From assembly GCF_009696005.1 (NCBI RefSeq), contig NZ_VUMV01000004.1, positions 62,001 through 126,000 on the forward strand: a stretch of 64,000 nt of DNA, read 5' to 3'. This document shows positions 53,383 to 61,629 of the stretch, one piece after another (positions within the stretch are counted from its first letter, which is position 1; every line of letters starts with the position of its first letter). This DNA is from Bilifractor porci (lineage in GTDB: Bacteria; Bacillota; Clostridia; Lachnospirales; Lachnospiraceae). The translations under genes were made by a program, and so were the position numbers. The notes under the pieces are model-generated. The model saw only the letters and a program-made list of their open reading frames with translations. It was not told the origin of the DNA and searched no databases.

Positions 53383-54393
53383 TTAATACGATCTTCTCCC
53401 ACAGCTCATCCGCGGAACGAACTGTACCGGAATTTTATCCGTTACCGAATAACTTCTGTCTGTTTTCATCCGATCCAAATACTCCACTGCTTTTCCCGCG
53501 CGCAAAAACACATCCTGCCGGACAGATGATAACTGCGGCATGACATTTCTGCATAACTCCATGTCGTCAAAGCCCACAACCCAGATATCTTCCGGGACAC
53601 GTATCCCTGCGTGAATCAGAAAGTACATGATTTCAACCGCATAATAATCCGATGCAGCAAACACCGAATCATAATCCTGAAATAGCGGTAAGATATCCCG
53701 ATAATATGCCTGTCTTTCTTTTTTACTCATAGGTACTTCCAGAAAATCAACTTTTCTTCCATAACCGGAGCAAAGCCCCTCATATCTGTCAAAATCCGGT
53801 TTCAGCCGGTTATCCGCTATAAATAATATTTTCTCTCTGCCGTTTTCCCTGAAGAACGCGCCGACCTGCCTTCCTCCGTCATAATCATCCAGCATCAGAT
53901 TGCAGATGTTTCTGTTATTCTGAAAAAAGCCGTCATATACAACAAACGGTATTCTGATGCGGTCACGAAGTTTCTGATACTCATCTTCGCAGAAACCCAT
54001 GATTACCATTCCATCCATATTCCACATGGATGCGAAGGGGACAATATCCATAATATTGTTTGTCTTCTTCAGCATTAAAAAATACCCATGGCTTTCCAGT
54101 GTGTCCGATAACGCATTGACCGCGCTGCTGACGAACGGGTCTTCCAGAACATGTCCTTCATATTTCGGATGATTATTTACGACCACTCCGACAATCCTCG
54201 AATTGTTCTGCGAAAGGAGCGTCGCGGCCATATTCGGAATATATCCTCTTTCAACGAGTTTTTCCTGCACACGTCTGACAGTTGCATCGGATATCTTTTT
54301 TGTTTTGCCATGGATGACATTGGAAACAGTCGCTGTACTGACGCCTAATTCATCTGCAATATCAATAATCCGGATTTTCTTTTCATCCCACAT
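53383..54393 (-). CDS. LacI-family transcriptional regulator
   Basis: 336 residues from ATG at 54393 (TTGGAG six bases upstream). Helix-turn-helix and hinge: RIIDIADELGVSTATVSNVIHG then DATVRRVQEKLVERGYIPN, followed by a periplasmic-binding-like effector domain (IVGVVV, GMVIMGF, FVVYDG, VFAASDYYAVE, WVVGFDD). Its start lies 12 bases after the MATE stop, so it is in one operon with that pump and probably controls it. The inducer, usually a sugar or nucleoside in this family, is unknown. Confidence 0.92.
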   Translation of the reverse strand: MWDEKKIRIIDIADELGVSTATVSNVIHGKTKKISDATVRRVQEKLVERGYIPNMAATLLSQNNSRIVGVVVNNHPKYEGHVLEDPFVSSAVNALSDTLESHGYFLMLKKTNNIMDIVPFASMWNMDGMVIMGFCEDEYQKLRDRIRIPFVVYDGFFQNNRNICNLMLDDYDGGRQVGAFFRENGREKILFIADNRLKPDFDRYEGLCSGYGRKVDFLEVPMSKKERQAYYRDILPLFQDYDSVFAASDYYAVEIMYFLIHAGIRVPEDIWVVGFDDMELCRNVMPQLSSVRQDVFLRAGKAVEYLDRMKTDRSYSVTDKIPVQFVPRMSCGRRSY

Positions 54394-54405
54394 ACTCATC
54401 TCCAA

Positions 54406-55731
54406 TTATTGTAGTGTATGCATCCATTTTCTGCTTCTGAACATAAAAACAGATACGATCAGACGGATCAGTTCTTCCTGCGATAAAACAAAGTAGACCC
54501 AGATAACCGGCATCTTTAAATACAGTCCTGTAAGCAGTGCCAGAGGTACGCCGATCAGCCAGGTTCCCATCATGTCAATCATCATGACATACTTTGTTTT
54601 TCCGCCGCTTCGGATGATTCCGCCTCCCAGTATCATATTCTGTACCTTCACAGGCATCAGGATGGCAAATGCTGCCAGAATATCCGCGCCGATTCCGCGA
54701 ACATCTCCTGAAACATTGAACAGCTGAACATACGGATTTCTGATCAAAATCAATAAAAGCGTGAAGACCAGTGATCCGGCCACTCCAAGACCGCATAGCT
54801 TTTTGGAATCCTCATAAGCAGCATCATATTCCCTGCTGCCCAGCCTTTTGCCGATCAGAATCCCGGCTGCCTGAGACAGGCCGCTTAATGCTCCCATGGT
54901 CAGACCCTGAACAGCGCCCGTCAATGACATCCCTGCCAGTTCATTGGTCCCCATGTGCCCATAAACGTATGTGTAAACACTTTGTCCCACGGACCAGAAA
55001 AACTCATTCAAAACAATCGGCAGCAGCATCATAAAGTACTGCGAATATCCTGCCTTTCTAAGGCTTAACGAAATACGAATCCGACCATATAACCTGTAGA
55101 AACACAGGATGGAAATCAGTGCTCCCGCTGCCTGGGATATGACACTCGCATATGCGGCGCCTGCTATTCCAAAACGCGGCGCGCCAAAATTTCCAAAAAT
55201 AAGACAGTAGTTTAAACCTGTATTGAGCAGAGCGGAAAAAATGCCGATATAAAGCGGCCAGGTTGATTTATCCCGGCATCGAAGAGCCGTCCCCAAAATA
55301 TTACAGATTCCCAGTGGAATGAATGTCCATGAGATAATCCCGAGATATGTGCTGCCCTCAGCGATTACCTGCTCTTCTTCCGTAAACATTCCCACGAACG
55401 GATTCTGGAAAAGGCTGAAAACAGATAGAAAGGTAAGCCCGGTTAATATCATCACCAGAAAATTGATACAGATGCTCTTTTCCTCCGCTTCTCTGTTGTG
55501 GTTGCCAATGTACTGCGAGATCATGATTCCTGTGATCGTACTGATTGCTCCAATGACGAACGCATAAATAAAACTGGGCTTTCCGGCAATTTCAACCGCA
55601 GCAACACTTTTATCTCCAAGCTGACCGACCATGATCTGATCGACCATGGAAAAGGAAGACTGCAGCATGGATTGTAATGCCACCGGTATGGAGATGCGCA
55701 GCACATCTTGTAAAAATCTTTTATCTGACAT
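54406..55731 (-). CDS. MATE family efflux transporter
   Basis: 441-residue twelve-helix multidrug/toxin exporter. Typical halves begin ISIPVALQSMLQSSFSMVD and FMMLLPIVLNEFFWSVGQ. AAAGGAG precedes the ATG. Cotranscribed with a LacI-type regulator downstream, a less common pairing for MATE pumps that hints at a metabolite rather than a drug as cue. Confidence 0.93.
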   Translation of the reverse strand: MSDKRFLQDVLRISIPVALQSMLQSSFSMVDQIMVGQLGDKSVAAVEIAGKPSFIYAFVIGAISTITGIMISQYIGNHNREAEEKSICINFLVMILTGLTFLSVFSLFQNPFVGMFTEEEQVIAEGSTYLGIISWTFIPLGICNILGTALRCRDKSTWPLYIGIFSALLNTGLNYCLIFGNFGAPRFGIAGAAYASVISQAAGALISILCFYRLYGRIRISLSLRKAGYSQYFMMLLPIVLNEFFWSVGQSVYTYVYGHMGTNELAGMSLTGAVQGLTMGALSGLSQAAGILIGKRLGSREYDAAYEDSKKLCGLGVAGSLVFTLLLILIRNPYVQLFNVSGDVRGIGADILAAFAILMPVKVQNMILGGGIIRSGGKTKYVMMIDMMGTWLIGVPLALLTGLYLKMPVIWVYFVLSQEELIRLIVSVFMFRSRKWMHTLQ

Positions 55732-56002
55732 GGGGTTTCTCCTTTACGCTTTTGTTCCATAGTATTTAAAAAAAGCTCATTCCACAATAGGTTAATCGCG
55801 TAACCCGCATATAATAATGTCTTTTTGCGCTCTTATAATTTGCAACTTCCTGTAATCCTTTTAACGGTTTAAGACCTCACTTCTTAGCAATTCAACAATT
55901 CTTTCAGAATCAGACACACTCATCGAGTCCTCATAGCTGTCAATCACGGTCTGGAAACGGTATATCTGAATATACAAAGTGAATTATTTATCACATTTAT
56001 TG
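55732..56002. other. Gap with possible C-terminal gene fragment
   Basis: No intact gene. A minus-strand frame (about 55983-55861) reads FQTVIDSYEDSMSVSDSERI and ends in a stop; it looks like the tail of a lost protein but I cannot name the family. The remaining bases are AT-rich and hold no convincing promoter for the MATE gene. Confidence 0.35.
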
Positions 56003-56057
56003 TTGACAAGTAATTTTGATGTGATATATTTATAACATCAAGTGACAAATATATCAC
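56003..56057 (+). promoter_or_regulatory. Promoter and operator of the membrane protein/XRE pair
   Basis: TTGACA at 56003-56008, 16-base spacer, TATATT at 56025-56030. A perfect 11-bp inverted repeat, GTGATATATTT (56021-56031) and AAATATATCAC (56047-56057), covers the -10 and early transcript. A second looser dyad, TCACAT/ATGTGA, flanks the -35 (55991-56024). The XRE protein encoded two genes on is the likely ligand. Confidence 0.75.
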
Positions 56058-56069
56058 ACAGGAGGCATT

Positions 56070-56483
56070 ATGAATAAAAAAGTCAGTATTACAGAATTGA
56101 TGACAGAAACTGCAGTTCTTACCATTGGTTTGACATTCTACTATTGGTGCTGGGTAAGAACGGATTGGAAAGAATCCTACACGTATATTCAAAACGCTGT
56201 CGCAGGAGGGATCATCTGCTTTATTTGCCTGATATCATACAGAATCCGGAAATTTCGCAAAGAGCCTGTCGATGAACTTGCAAGAGCAAATTTAAAAAGA
56301 TCTGACTCCATCTGTCTGAAAATATTTGCAACAGTAATGGTTTTGACTGCATTTATTGGCGGCACATTGGGGCATGTAGCTAATACTGCATCTTTCATGG
56401 GCTGGCTTATTATGATTTCGCTGATCATCATTTCCATACTGCGAATTATCATTTTCAAGGTAATGGATCAGAAGGGAGTATGA
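56070..56483 (+). CDS. Four-helix membrane protein, unknown
   Basis: 137 residues with four predicted membrane helices (about 12-30, 43-58, 85-105, 110-132) and a basic loop between helices 2 and 3. AGGAGG lies six bases before the ATG. It is cotranscribed with a small XRE regulator starting one base after its stop. Such membrane-protein/XRE pairs are common in Firmicutes, but the function is not known to me. Confidence 0.75.
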   Translation: MNKKVSITELMTETAVLTIGLTFYYWCWVRTDWKESYTYIQNAVAGGIICFICLISYRIRKFRKEPVDELARANLKRSDSICLKIFATVMVLTAFIGGTLGHVANTASFMGWLIMISLIIISILRIIIFKVMDQKGV

Positions 56484-56484
56484 G

Positions 56485-56694
56485 GTGGCACTTGTTACAA
56501 AAATAAAAGAATTCCGTGAAAAAGCAGGATTAACGCAGGCGGATCTTGCGGAGAAAGTTGGTGCCCGGAGGGAGACAATTGTTCATCTGGAAAACGGCAA
56601 ATATAATCCCTCATTAAAGCTGGCAATGGATATCGCAAGAGTTTTTGATGTTACTGTCGAGGAATTATTTACATTCACAGACCAAGGTAAATAG
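56485..56694 (+). CDS. XRE-family helix-turn-helix regulator
   Basis: 69 residues, a single HTH_3 domain: [21 protein letters not shown] then [20 protein letters not shown] and [10 protein letters not shown]. Starts at GTG 56485 with GGAG six bases upstream, inside the end of the previous gene's untranslated gap. Probably represses its own operon through the inverted repeat at 56021-56057. Confidence 0.92.
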   Translation: MALVTKIKEFREKAGLTQADLAEKVGARRETIVHLENGKYNPSLKLAMDIARVFDVTVEELFTFTDQGK

Positions 56695-56749
56695 GAAGCT
56701 CTGGTTTCAGACAAAAGTTGAGGCGATAAACGATAATTCTATTTTTTGA

Positions 56750-56773
56750 AAAGTGTACTCAAAATATACTCAC
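56750..56773 (+). repeat. 24-base direct repeat, copy 1
   Basis: AAAGTGTACTCAAAATATAC followed by TCAC; repeated at 57133-57156 with one mismatch. The two flank a 359-base AT-rich stretch after the XRE gene that includes inverted repeats AACTCGAA/TTCGAGTT and no gene. They could be remnants of integration or excision ends. Confidence 0.65.
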
Positions 56774-56782
56774 GAGGCATAG

Positions 56783-56825
56783 AAAAAGTCCGAAAACCCA
56801 GTGTTTATGCCGGGTTTCGGACTTT
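56783..56825. terminator. Bidirectional terminator hairpin
   Basis: AGTCCGAAA and TTTCGGACT arms with CCC/GGG pairing inside and one bulged base. The minus-strand side is followed by TTTTTCT, the plus-strand side by a weaker T-rich stretch. It can end the XRE operon and block leftward transcripts from the decayed region. Confidence 0.7.
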
Positions 56826-57132
56826 CAATATTTATTCGAACTCGAAAACGAAATATAGATTCTAACCTATTCGAGTTTTGTTTCTTGATATGATTTGATT
56901 CAGATTGATTTCAGTTATCCCATTTCTACAGGGTATACGAACTGCTGTTATCAATTTGTTATCAAATCACTTTTTTATGCCCCAGAAATGGCGTATTTAC
57001 GCCATTCTTCGCTCAATTTTCATTATTCGAGCTCGAGGCTCCATAAAGAAATTTGCGTAATTAATGTAGCTGCTCCGCTACTTTTTCTCGGTTTTATCAC
57101 GCATTTGGATCACCTTAATTTATATCGCATTC

Positions 57133-57156
57133 AAAGTGTACTCAAAATGTACTCAC
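57133..57156 (+). repeat. 24-base direct repeat, copy 2
   Basis: Second copy of the repeat at 56750-56773, differing by one base (ATGT for ATAT). Sits about 100 bases from the end of a regulator relic. Confidence 0.65.
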
Positions 57157-57256
57157 AGCTGTTCTTAGTTCAAACTACTTCGCGGCTGGTGTATCCACTT
57201 GTACCTACTGGCTTCTTTGTCTGAATCAGTCGCCCCATCAGTCACCTTGCGCGAAG

Positions 57257-57442
57257 TCAATATTGATCATTCTTGATCTCCCAATGTCCGCGATTTCCAC
57301 TTCCAACGTAATGTAATTCATCCATTTCGTTAATTATCCTTTGAAAAGAACGGAGACTGATTGATAACTTTTCCGCCATTTCTTTCCGGGTAATTCTGTT
57401 ATTTGACTTCACTATTGAGAGAATGCTGGATTCATAGGATTC
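57257..57442 (-). pseudogene. C-terminal wHTH fragment of AlbA_2/AAA_4 (RecG-like) regulator
   Basis: Minus-strand frame of 61 codons and a stop, with ILSIVKSNNRITRKEMAEKL then SISLRSFQRIINEMDEL and YVGSGNRGHWEIKN. This is the winged helix that ends Schlafen-AlbA_2/AAA_4 regulators. Upstream, a stop codon and frame breaks remove the rest. About 20 bases of the adjoining sequence (57473-57497) recur at 53268-53292 next to the other relic, so both descend from related genes. The remainder of 56826-57589 contains no gene. Confidence 0.7.
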
Positions 57443-57589
57443 TCATATTTTTTCTTCGTCGTGAGTGCCACCGTGAGGGACATTGGCACTCACGCCTGTT
57501 TCCCGGGCTGTAGATGTCAAATAGTCACCCTTTTATTTCTTGGGGGCAAACTCGATCCGCAGTGTAACATTCAGTGCCTCTCATATACT

Positions 57590-58027
57590 TCAGCCTGCTT
57601 TTGCAATTTCTTTGTAAAGATCCGCAATCACATCACTGAGCTTATGCTTTTTCAGACTTTCCTCAAAATCTTTCTGTACTTCCTGCAGTTTGTCGTAGAG
57701 TGCGGAATGAATATTCCTTCCGACCGGGCACTGTGGATTTGTGTTCTCATGGAAATGAAACAGGTCGTCCTTGCTCTTCTCCACAGCCTCATACACGTCA
57801 TAAAATGTGATTTCATCCAGCGGTCTGGTGATCGCAATGCCGCCCGGGCCTCTCTTGATTTCAATTAATCCGGCATTCTTAAGATCGGACATGAGGTTCC
57901 GGATGATCACAGGGTTGCTTCCAATGCTGGATGCAAGGAACTCGCTGGTCACTTTCTCCTCTTTTCCAAAATACTCCACAGCCGCCAATATGTGTATCGC
58001 TATCGTAAATTTAGTTGAAATCTGCAT
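57590..58027 (-). CDS. Rrf2-family transcriptional regulator
   Basis: 145 residues. Winged helix with STKFTIAIHILAAVEYFGK, then SEFLASSIGSNPVIIRNLMSDL and LIEIKRGPGGI. It has one Cys (in NPQCPVG) instead of the three that bind a cluster in IscR/NsrR, so it resembles YwnA/CymR-like members that do not need a cluster. It is last in a three-gene operon, two bases after the preceding stop; the NAD(P)-binding gene at its head recalls the ywnA-ywnB pair of Bacillus subtilis. Confidence 0.92.
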   Translation of the reverse strand: MQISTKFTIAIHILAAVEYFGKEEKVTSEFLASSIGSNPVIIRNLMSDLKNAGLIEIKRGPGGIAITRPLDEITFYDVYEAVEKSKDDLFHFHENTNPQCPVGRNIHSALYDKLQEVQKDFEESLKKHKLSDVIADLYKEIAKAG

Positions 58028-58029
58028 AA

Positions 58030-58686
58030 TTATGTTCTCTCCTCTATAAAAGAGTTCTTTTCGTACTTCTGAGATCCAGCCGCTTTAATGACCGCTCCGG
58101 CGGGACAAACATTCATACAGTTTCCGCAGTGCAGACACCGGTTCTGATCAATCACGCCCGGTATTCGTGAGAGATCAATGCAGCGCTGCGGACACACAGA
58201 AAGGCATTTCCCGCATCCGGTACAGCTTCTGCTGATCTGATACCCGCCGGCTTTTAAGGAAACTTTCCCAATGGCAAATGTTCCTCTCGTCACATGCGCC
58301 GGATCGCTGATGTCAAAGAAATTTCCATCCGCCTCACAGATCCGGAATACCTCCAGCGCAGAGCGCGTATCACCCGGATAGATGTCCTGCATATAGGTAT
58401 TCTTTTCAAAAATCTCATCGAGCTTCTCACTGCCAACATTTTCCACCTTGCCTGCCAGCGAAATGCACCGCTTGCCCGAGACGGCGGAGAGACTGATGTA
58501 GTGCTGTTCCATCAGCTGCGCATAGAATTCCTTACCCTTTGCAGTAAGAAAGTACACGCCATTTTTATCATACAGCATCATGTCAATGCAGCGGGTCACC
58601 GGATGTCCAATCCGGTCAATGGTTGCCACTACTGTGGAATGGATGTCCTCAACCAGTATTTTTAAGTAATCCTGTGTACCTGACAT
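58030..58686 (-). CDS. Flavin-binding (PNPOx-like) protein with 2[4Fe-4S] ferredoxin domain
   Basis: 218 residues. Residues 1-130 are a split-barrel pyridoxamine-phosphate-oxidase-like fold that would bind FMN. Residues 150-200 carry two cluster motifs, CTGCGKCLSVCP and CLHCGNCMNVCP. The fusion implies electron transfer from ferredoxin-type clusters to flavin, for reduction of an unknown substrate. It lies between the NAD(P)-binding oxidoreductase (86 bases) and the Rrf2 gene (2 bases). Confidence 0.88.
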   Translation of the reverse strand: MSGTQDYLKILVEDIHSTVVATIDRIGHPVTRCIDMMLYDKNGVYFLTAKGKEFYAQLMEQHYISLSAVSGKRCISLAGKVENVGSEKLDEIFEKNTYMQDIYPGDTRSALEVFRICEADGNFFDISDPAHVTRGTFAIGKVSLKAGGYQISRSCTGCGKCLSVCPQRCIDLSRIPGVIDQNRCLHCGNCMNVCPAGAVIKAAGSQKYEKNSFIEERT

Positions 58687-58772
58687 TTTCCCCTTCCCAT
58701 CACCGGCAAAAGGCTCCCGGCCGCTGCCGGAAGCCTGTAAGCCTGTCCTGTAACGCCGTCTCCTGCTATCGG

Positions 58773-59405
58773 TCAGGCTCTTACAACGGATATTCTCTGC
58801 TGAATGTGATTTCCTTTCTCAATTTCGTCAACCATTGCAATGGCATAATCGGCATAGGAGATCACGCTCTCTCCCCTGTCATTCAGTGTTAATTCCTCGC
58901 CGCCGAGAAGATACTTTCCGGTTCTCTCCCCGTCTGCCTGGAAATCACCGGCCGGAGAAATGTAGGTCCACTTGACATCCTTCCGCTCCCGGAGTTCACC
59001 AAGCGCCTTTCCCATAGCGGAAGCCAGCGGCTTAAAGGCATCCGGGAAATCCGGTCCTTCCATGACGGTTGCCGTGTGCTCCTTGTTGACATAAAGGCTG
59101 CCCGCCCCTCCGACGATCAGAAGTCTCGTATCTGTTCCGCTCAGGATGTCGCAGAGGTGCTTAAGCGATGTGCTGTGCTGCGGAAGTGTCTCTTCTGTCC
59201 ATGCGCCAAAAGCATCCACAACTGCGTCAAAGCCCTTAAGATCCTCTGAGGTCAGGTCAAACAGATCTTTCTGTACATAGTGCTGTGCCTTTGTGTTATT
59301 TTCCTTGCGTCCGAAGCCCGTCACATCAAAGCCGCGGCTCACGGCCTCTGTGATAACCTTGTTTGCTACTCTTCCGTTTGCTGCAACAACTGCGATTTTC
59401 TTCAT
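58773..59405 (-). CDS. NAD(P)-binding oxidoreductase (YwnB/NmrA-like)
   Basis: 210-residue Rossmann-fold protein. IAVVAANGRVANKVITEA at the start is the nucleotide loop (a variant of GxxGxxG), followed by DAVVDAFGAW and LIVGGAGSLY strands and WTYISPAGDF near 145. Atypical SDR of the NmrA/BLVRB group. It heads the operon under an Rrf2-type regulator; a role in reducing reactive metabolites is inferred. Confidence 0.9.
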   Translation of the reverse strand: MKKIAVVAANGRVANKVITEAVSRGFDVTGFGRKENNTKAQHYVQKDLFDLTSEDLKGFDAVVDAFGAWTEETLPQHSTSLKHLCDILSGTDTRLLIVGGAGSLYVNKEHTATVMEGPDFPDAFKPLASAMGKALGELRERKDVKWTYISPAGDFQADGERTGKYLLGGEELTLNDRGESVISYADYAIAMVDEIEKGNHIQQRISVVRA

Positions 59406-59447
59406 TTTGATTCTCTCCTTGTTCTAAGGCTATGTAAATTGTACTTT

Positions 59448-59510
59448 AGATGAAATATTATTTATTTCATCTCTTGGTTATAAGATAACACTGCCGCTTC
59501 GTGTTGTCAA
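59448..59510 (-). promoter_or_regulatory. Redox operon promoter and Rrf2 operator
   Basis: Minus-strand TTGACA (59510-59505), 17-base spacer, TATCTT (59487-59482), followed by a perfect 10-bp inverted repeat AGATGAAATA/TATTTCATCT with a 5-base spacer (59448-59472). The 25-base size and position just after the -10 fit an Rrf2 repressor site. Confidence 0.8.
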
Positions 59511-59589
59511 ATACTTTATTACAATTAATTTGTGCTGTCTTTTTCCGAGTAATTACCTTGACAAATGAGAAACACGCTTCCGCAAATGT

Positions 59590-60402
59590 CTAGCCGAGTA
59601 ATATCTTCCGGTAAATATCTCGGTCGCTGTCTTTAAACACATTGAAGATGACACGACGCACGGTAGTCTTAGGATGAGCATCGAGCCAGCAACTTGTCGT
59701 ATGCACCGCGATTTCCGCCGCTTTGTCCTGCGGAAAATGAAATACTCCGGTAGAGACGCAGCAGAACGCGACGGATTCCAGCTGATGATCAGAAGCCAGG
59801 GAAAGAACCGAACGGTAGCAGGAGGCCAACTGCTCCTTGTCCTTTCCGGTAAGCCATCCGGACACAATCGGTCCGACGGTATGGATGACATATCGCGCCG
59901 GAAGATTGTATCCCGGTGTGATCTTTGCCCCTCCGGTCGGCTCTTCATGCCCCTGCGCTTTCATGATCTGATAGCACTTTTCCCGAAGTTCCACACCGGC
60001 CATTGTGTGGATGATATTGTCAATACAGCCATGAAGCGGCGAGAAGCACCCCAGCATCTGTGAATTGGCAGCATTGACGATGGCATCTGTGCGAAGTGTC
60101 GTGATGTCCCCCTGCCACAGCACAAGACGCGGGTCAAGTTCAGCAGACGGGAGATCTGATATGTCTGTAATACCCTTTTTCTCTGTAATGCTCTTCAAAA
60201 CTTCCGCCTGCACGATATAGAAGGCATCCGGCAGTGTGTGCCCGGTATCCCCAGACGGCATCCGCACATTGCAAAGCGCACGGTATAAATCAAATGCCTG
60301 TTTCGGATTCTCAGGCAGGGCATATTCCGCATACTCCGGCATCTCTGCCTCCAGACACTTGATGAGAAAATGAAGTTTTATCATCAGCTCACTGTTCTTC
60401 AT
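59590..60402 (-). CDS. Zinc-type macrodomain protein-ADP-ribose hydrolase
   Basis: 270 residues. The N-terminal 90 residues are helical. The macrodomain follows: LVLWQGDITTLRTDAIVNAANS near 93-114, CFSPLHGCIDNIIH near 119-132 (Cys and His ligands that bind zinc in this subgroup), GGAKITPGYNLPARYVIHTVGP and CCVSTGVFHFP. Members linked to class M sirtuins remove ADP-ribose that the sirtuin attaches to a lipoylated carrier protein. The sirtuin gene is 125 bases upstream in the same direction. Confidence 0.92.
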   Translation of the reverse strand: MKNSELMIKLHFLIKCLEAEMPEYAEYALPENPKQAFDLYRALCNVRMPSGDTGHTLPDAFYIVQAEVLKSITEKKGITDISDLPSAELDPRLVLWQGDITTLRTDAIVNAANSQMLGCFSPLHGCIDNIIHTMAGVELREKCYQIMKAQGHEEPTGGAKITPGYNLPARYVIHTVGPIVSGWLTGKDKEQLASCYRSVLSLASDHQLESVAFCCVSTGVFHFPQDKAAEIAVHTTSCWLDAHPKTTVRRVIFNVFKDSDRDIYRKILLG

Positions 60403-60527
60403 ATCGTTTTCTCCTTTAACTCTCCGGCACCTGGAAATCCGTCCGCTCCCAGAATCAGCAAATTCAGCCTGAATGATCCTTGTTTTTTCATACCTTTGTA
60501 TCTATGTCTCTGAAACAACAAGTATTC

Positions 60528-61472
60528 TTAAGCTTCAAGGGCTTCCAGAACCTCTCGTATTCCCGTATCCATGCAAACGCTCCGCTTTGTAATATCTCTT
60601 GCGCAGCCTGCCTCGCCCTTGTTGATGCAGGCATAGAAGGCCTTTGGATTCTCTTTCGTATACTGCCAGAAGTTAAATTTTATGATCCCGGGCGTGTTCA
60701 TCCCAACTCCAAGTTCCAGATATAGAACGTGCAGCCCCTCATGCCGCCGCAGGAATTCCTGATACCGCTCCGCCGCCTGATACCAGCCCTCGTCCTGCAC
60801 AAAACTGTCGTCTACACGAAGGTTTGTAGTCATCAGCTTCCCGTCATCCGGACAGACAGGGATCCGATTGGAAGGGATCGTCATGCTGACATTGCCGCTT
60901 TCCGGAAGGAACAGCTCACCTTCTTGTCCGATTTGCCAGCCTTCCGCCAGGAGCATCCCTCGTATACAATCGTAGTTATCATACGTTTTATCCCGCGACG
61001 CCTCTTGCGGGTCACTGCTTTGAAAAAGCCCGTAATCGCCCTGCGTGTAATACAGACGTTTCCTGTCAAATCCGCTTCGCTGAAAGCAATGATCAACGTT
61101 CGTTGTCAGGACAAAATAATCCTTGTCCTTTACGAGTGTACGAAGCTTCTCGTAGAGATCTGACGGGATCGGCGCATACCGATTGATCCAGATATACCGG
61201 CACCAGTATCCCCAGAATTCTTCCATGGTTCTGTACGGATAAAAGCCCCCGGAATACATATCCCGAAAGCCATATTTTCTCTCGAAGTCAGCGAAATATT
61301 CCTCAAAACGTTTTCCTGTATATGTATATCCAGCCGCAGTGGAAAGTCCGCTGCCGGCTCCGATGACAATGGCATCGGCATTTTCCAGCCTGTCCTTTAA
61401 AACAGTAATCTTATCTCCAAAACTTATTTCAGGGCCGCACGTCATGATTGTATTGGGATTGAAAAAATACAT
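60528..61472 (-). CDS. Class M sirtuin (SirTM), protein ADP-ribosyltransferase
   Basis: 314 residues from ATG at 61472 (GAGAGGAG upstream). Rossmann-fold sirtuin: AIVIGAGSGLSTAAGYTYTG near 32-51, LTTNVDHCFQRSGF near 125-138, and YYTQGDYGLFQ near 145. The His of the HG motif that deacylates in ordinary sirtuins is Gln here, as in SirTM enzymes, which ADP-ribosylate the GcvH-like lipoyl carrier. The operons known from Staphylococcus and Streptococcus also hold gcvH-L and lplA2; neither is in this window. The ATG overlaps the stop of a MATE fragment. Confidence 0.9.
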   Translation of the reverse strand: MYFFNPNTIMTCGPEISFGDKITVLKDRLENADAIVIGAGSGLSTAAGYTYTGKRFEEYFADFERKYGFRDMYSGGFYPYRTMEEFWGYWCRYIWINRYAPIPSDLYEKLRTLVKDKDYFVLTTNVDHCFQRSGFDRKRLYYTQGDYGLFQSSDPQEASRDKTYDNYDCIRGMLLAEGWQIGQEGELFLPESGNVSMTIPSNRIPVCPDDGKLMTTNLRVDDSFVQDEGWYQAAERYQEFLRRHEGLHVLYLELGVGMNTPGIIKFNFWQYTKENPKAFYACINKGEAGCARDITKRSVCMDTGIREVLEALEA

Positions 61473-61627
61473 CAGTTTCTCCTCTCTTTCTCTGAGGCCA
61501 TTCTGTTTAACTCCGGCCATATGGTCAGAAGCATTGCGCAAAAGCAGGTAATTCCCCCAACCACATTGGAGACCGGTTCCGCCATAAAAACACCGTCTGT
61601 CCGAAGATTTGCGATATCTGAGATCCG
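61472..61627 (-). pseudogene. 3' remnant of a MATE transporter gene
   Basis: Minus-strand frame of 51 codons (RISDIANLRTDGVFMAEPVS then NVVGGITCFCAMLLTIWPEL) ending at a TGA that overlaps the sirtuin ATG. GVFMAEPVSN followed by a hydrophobic helix is the usual end of MATE proteins. The other 400 residues are gone; the OpuC-type ATPase stop lies three bases upstream of the fragment, so a deletion or recombination joined them. Confidence 0.7.
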
Positions 61628-61629
61628 TA

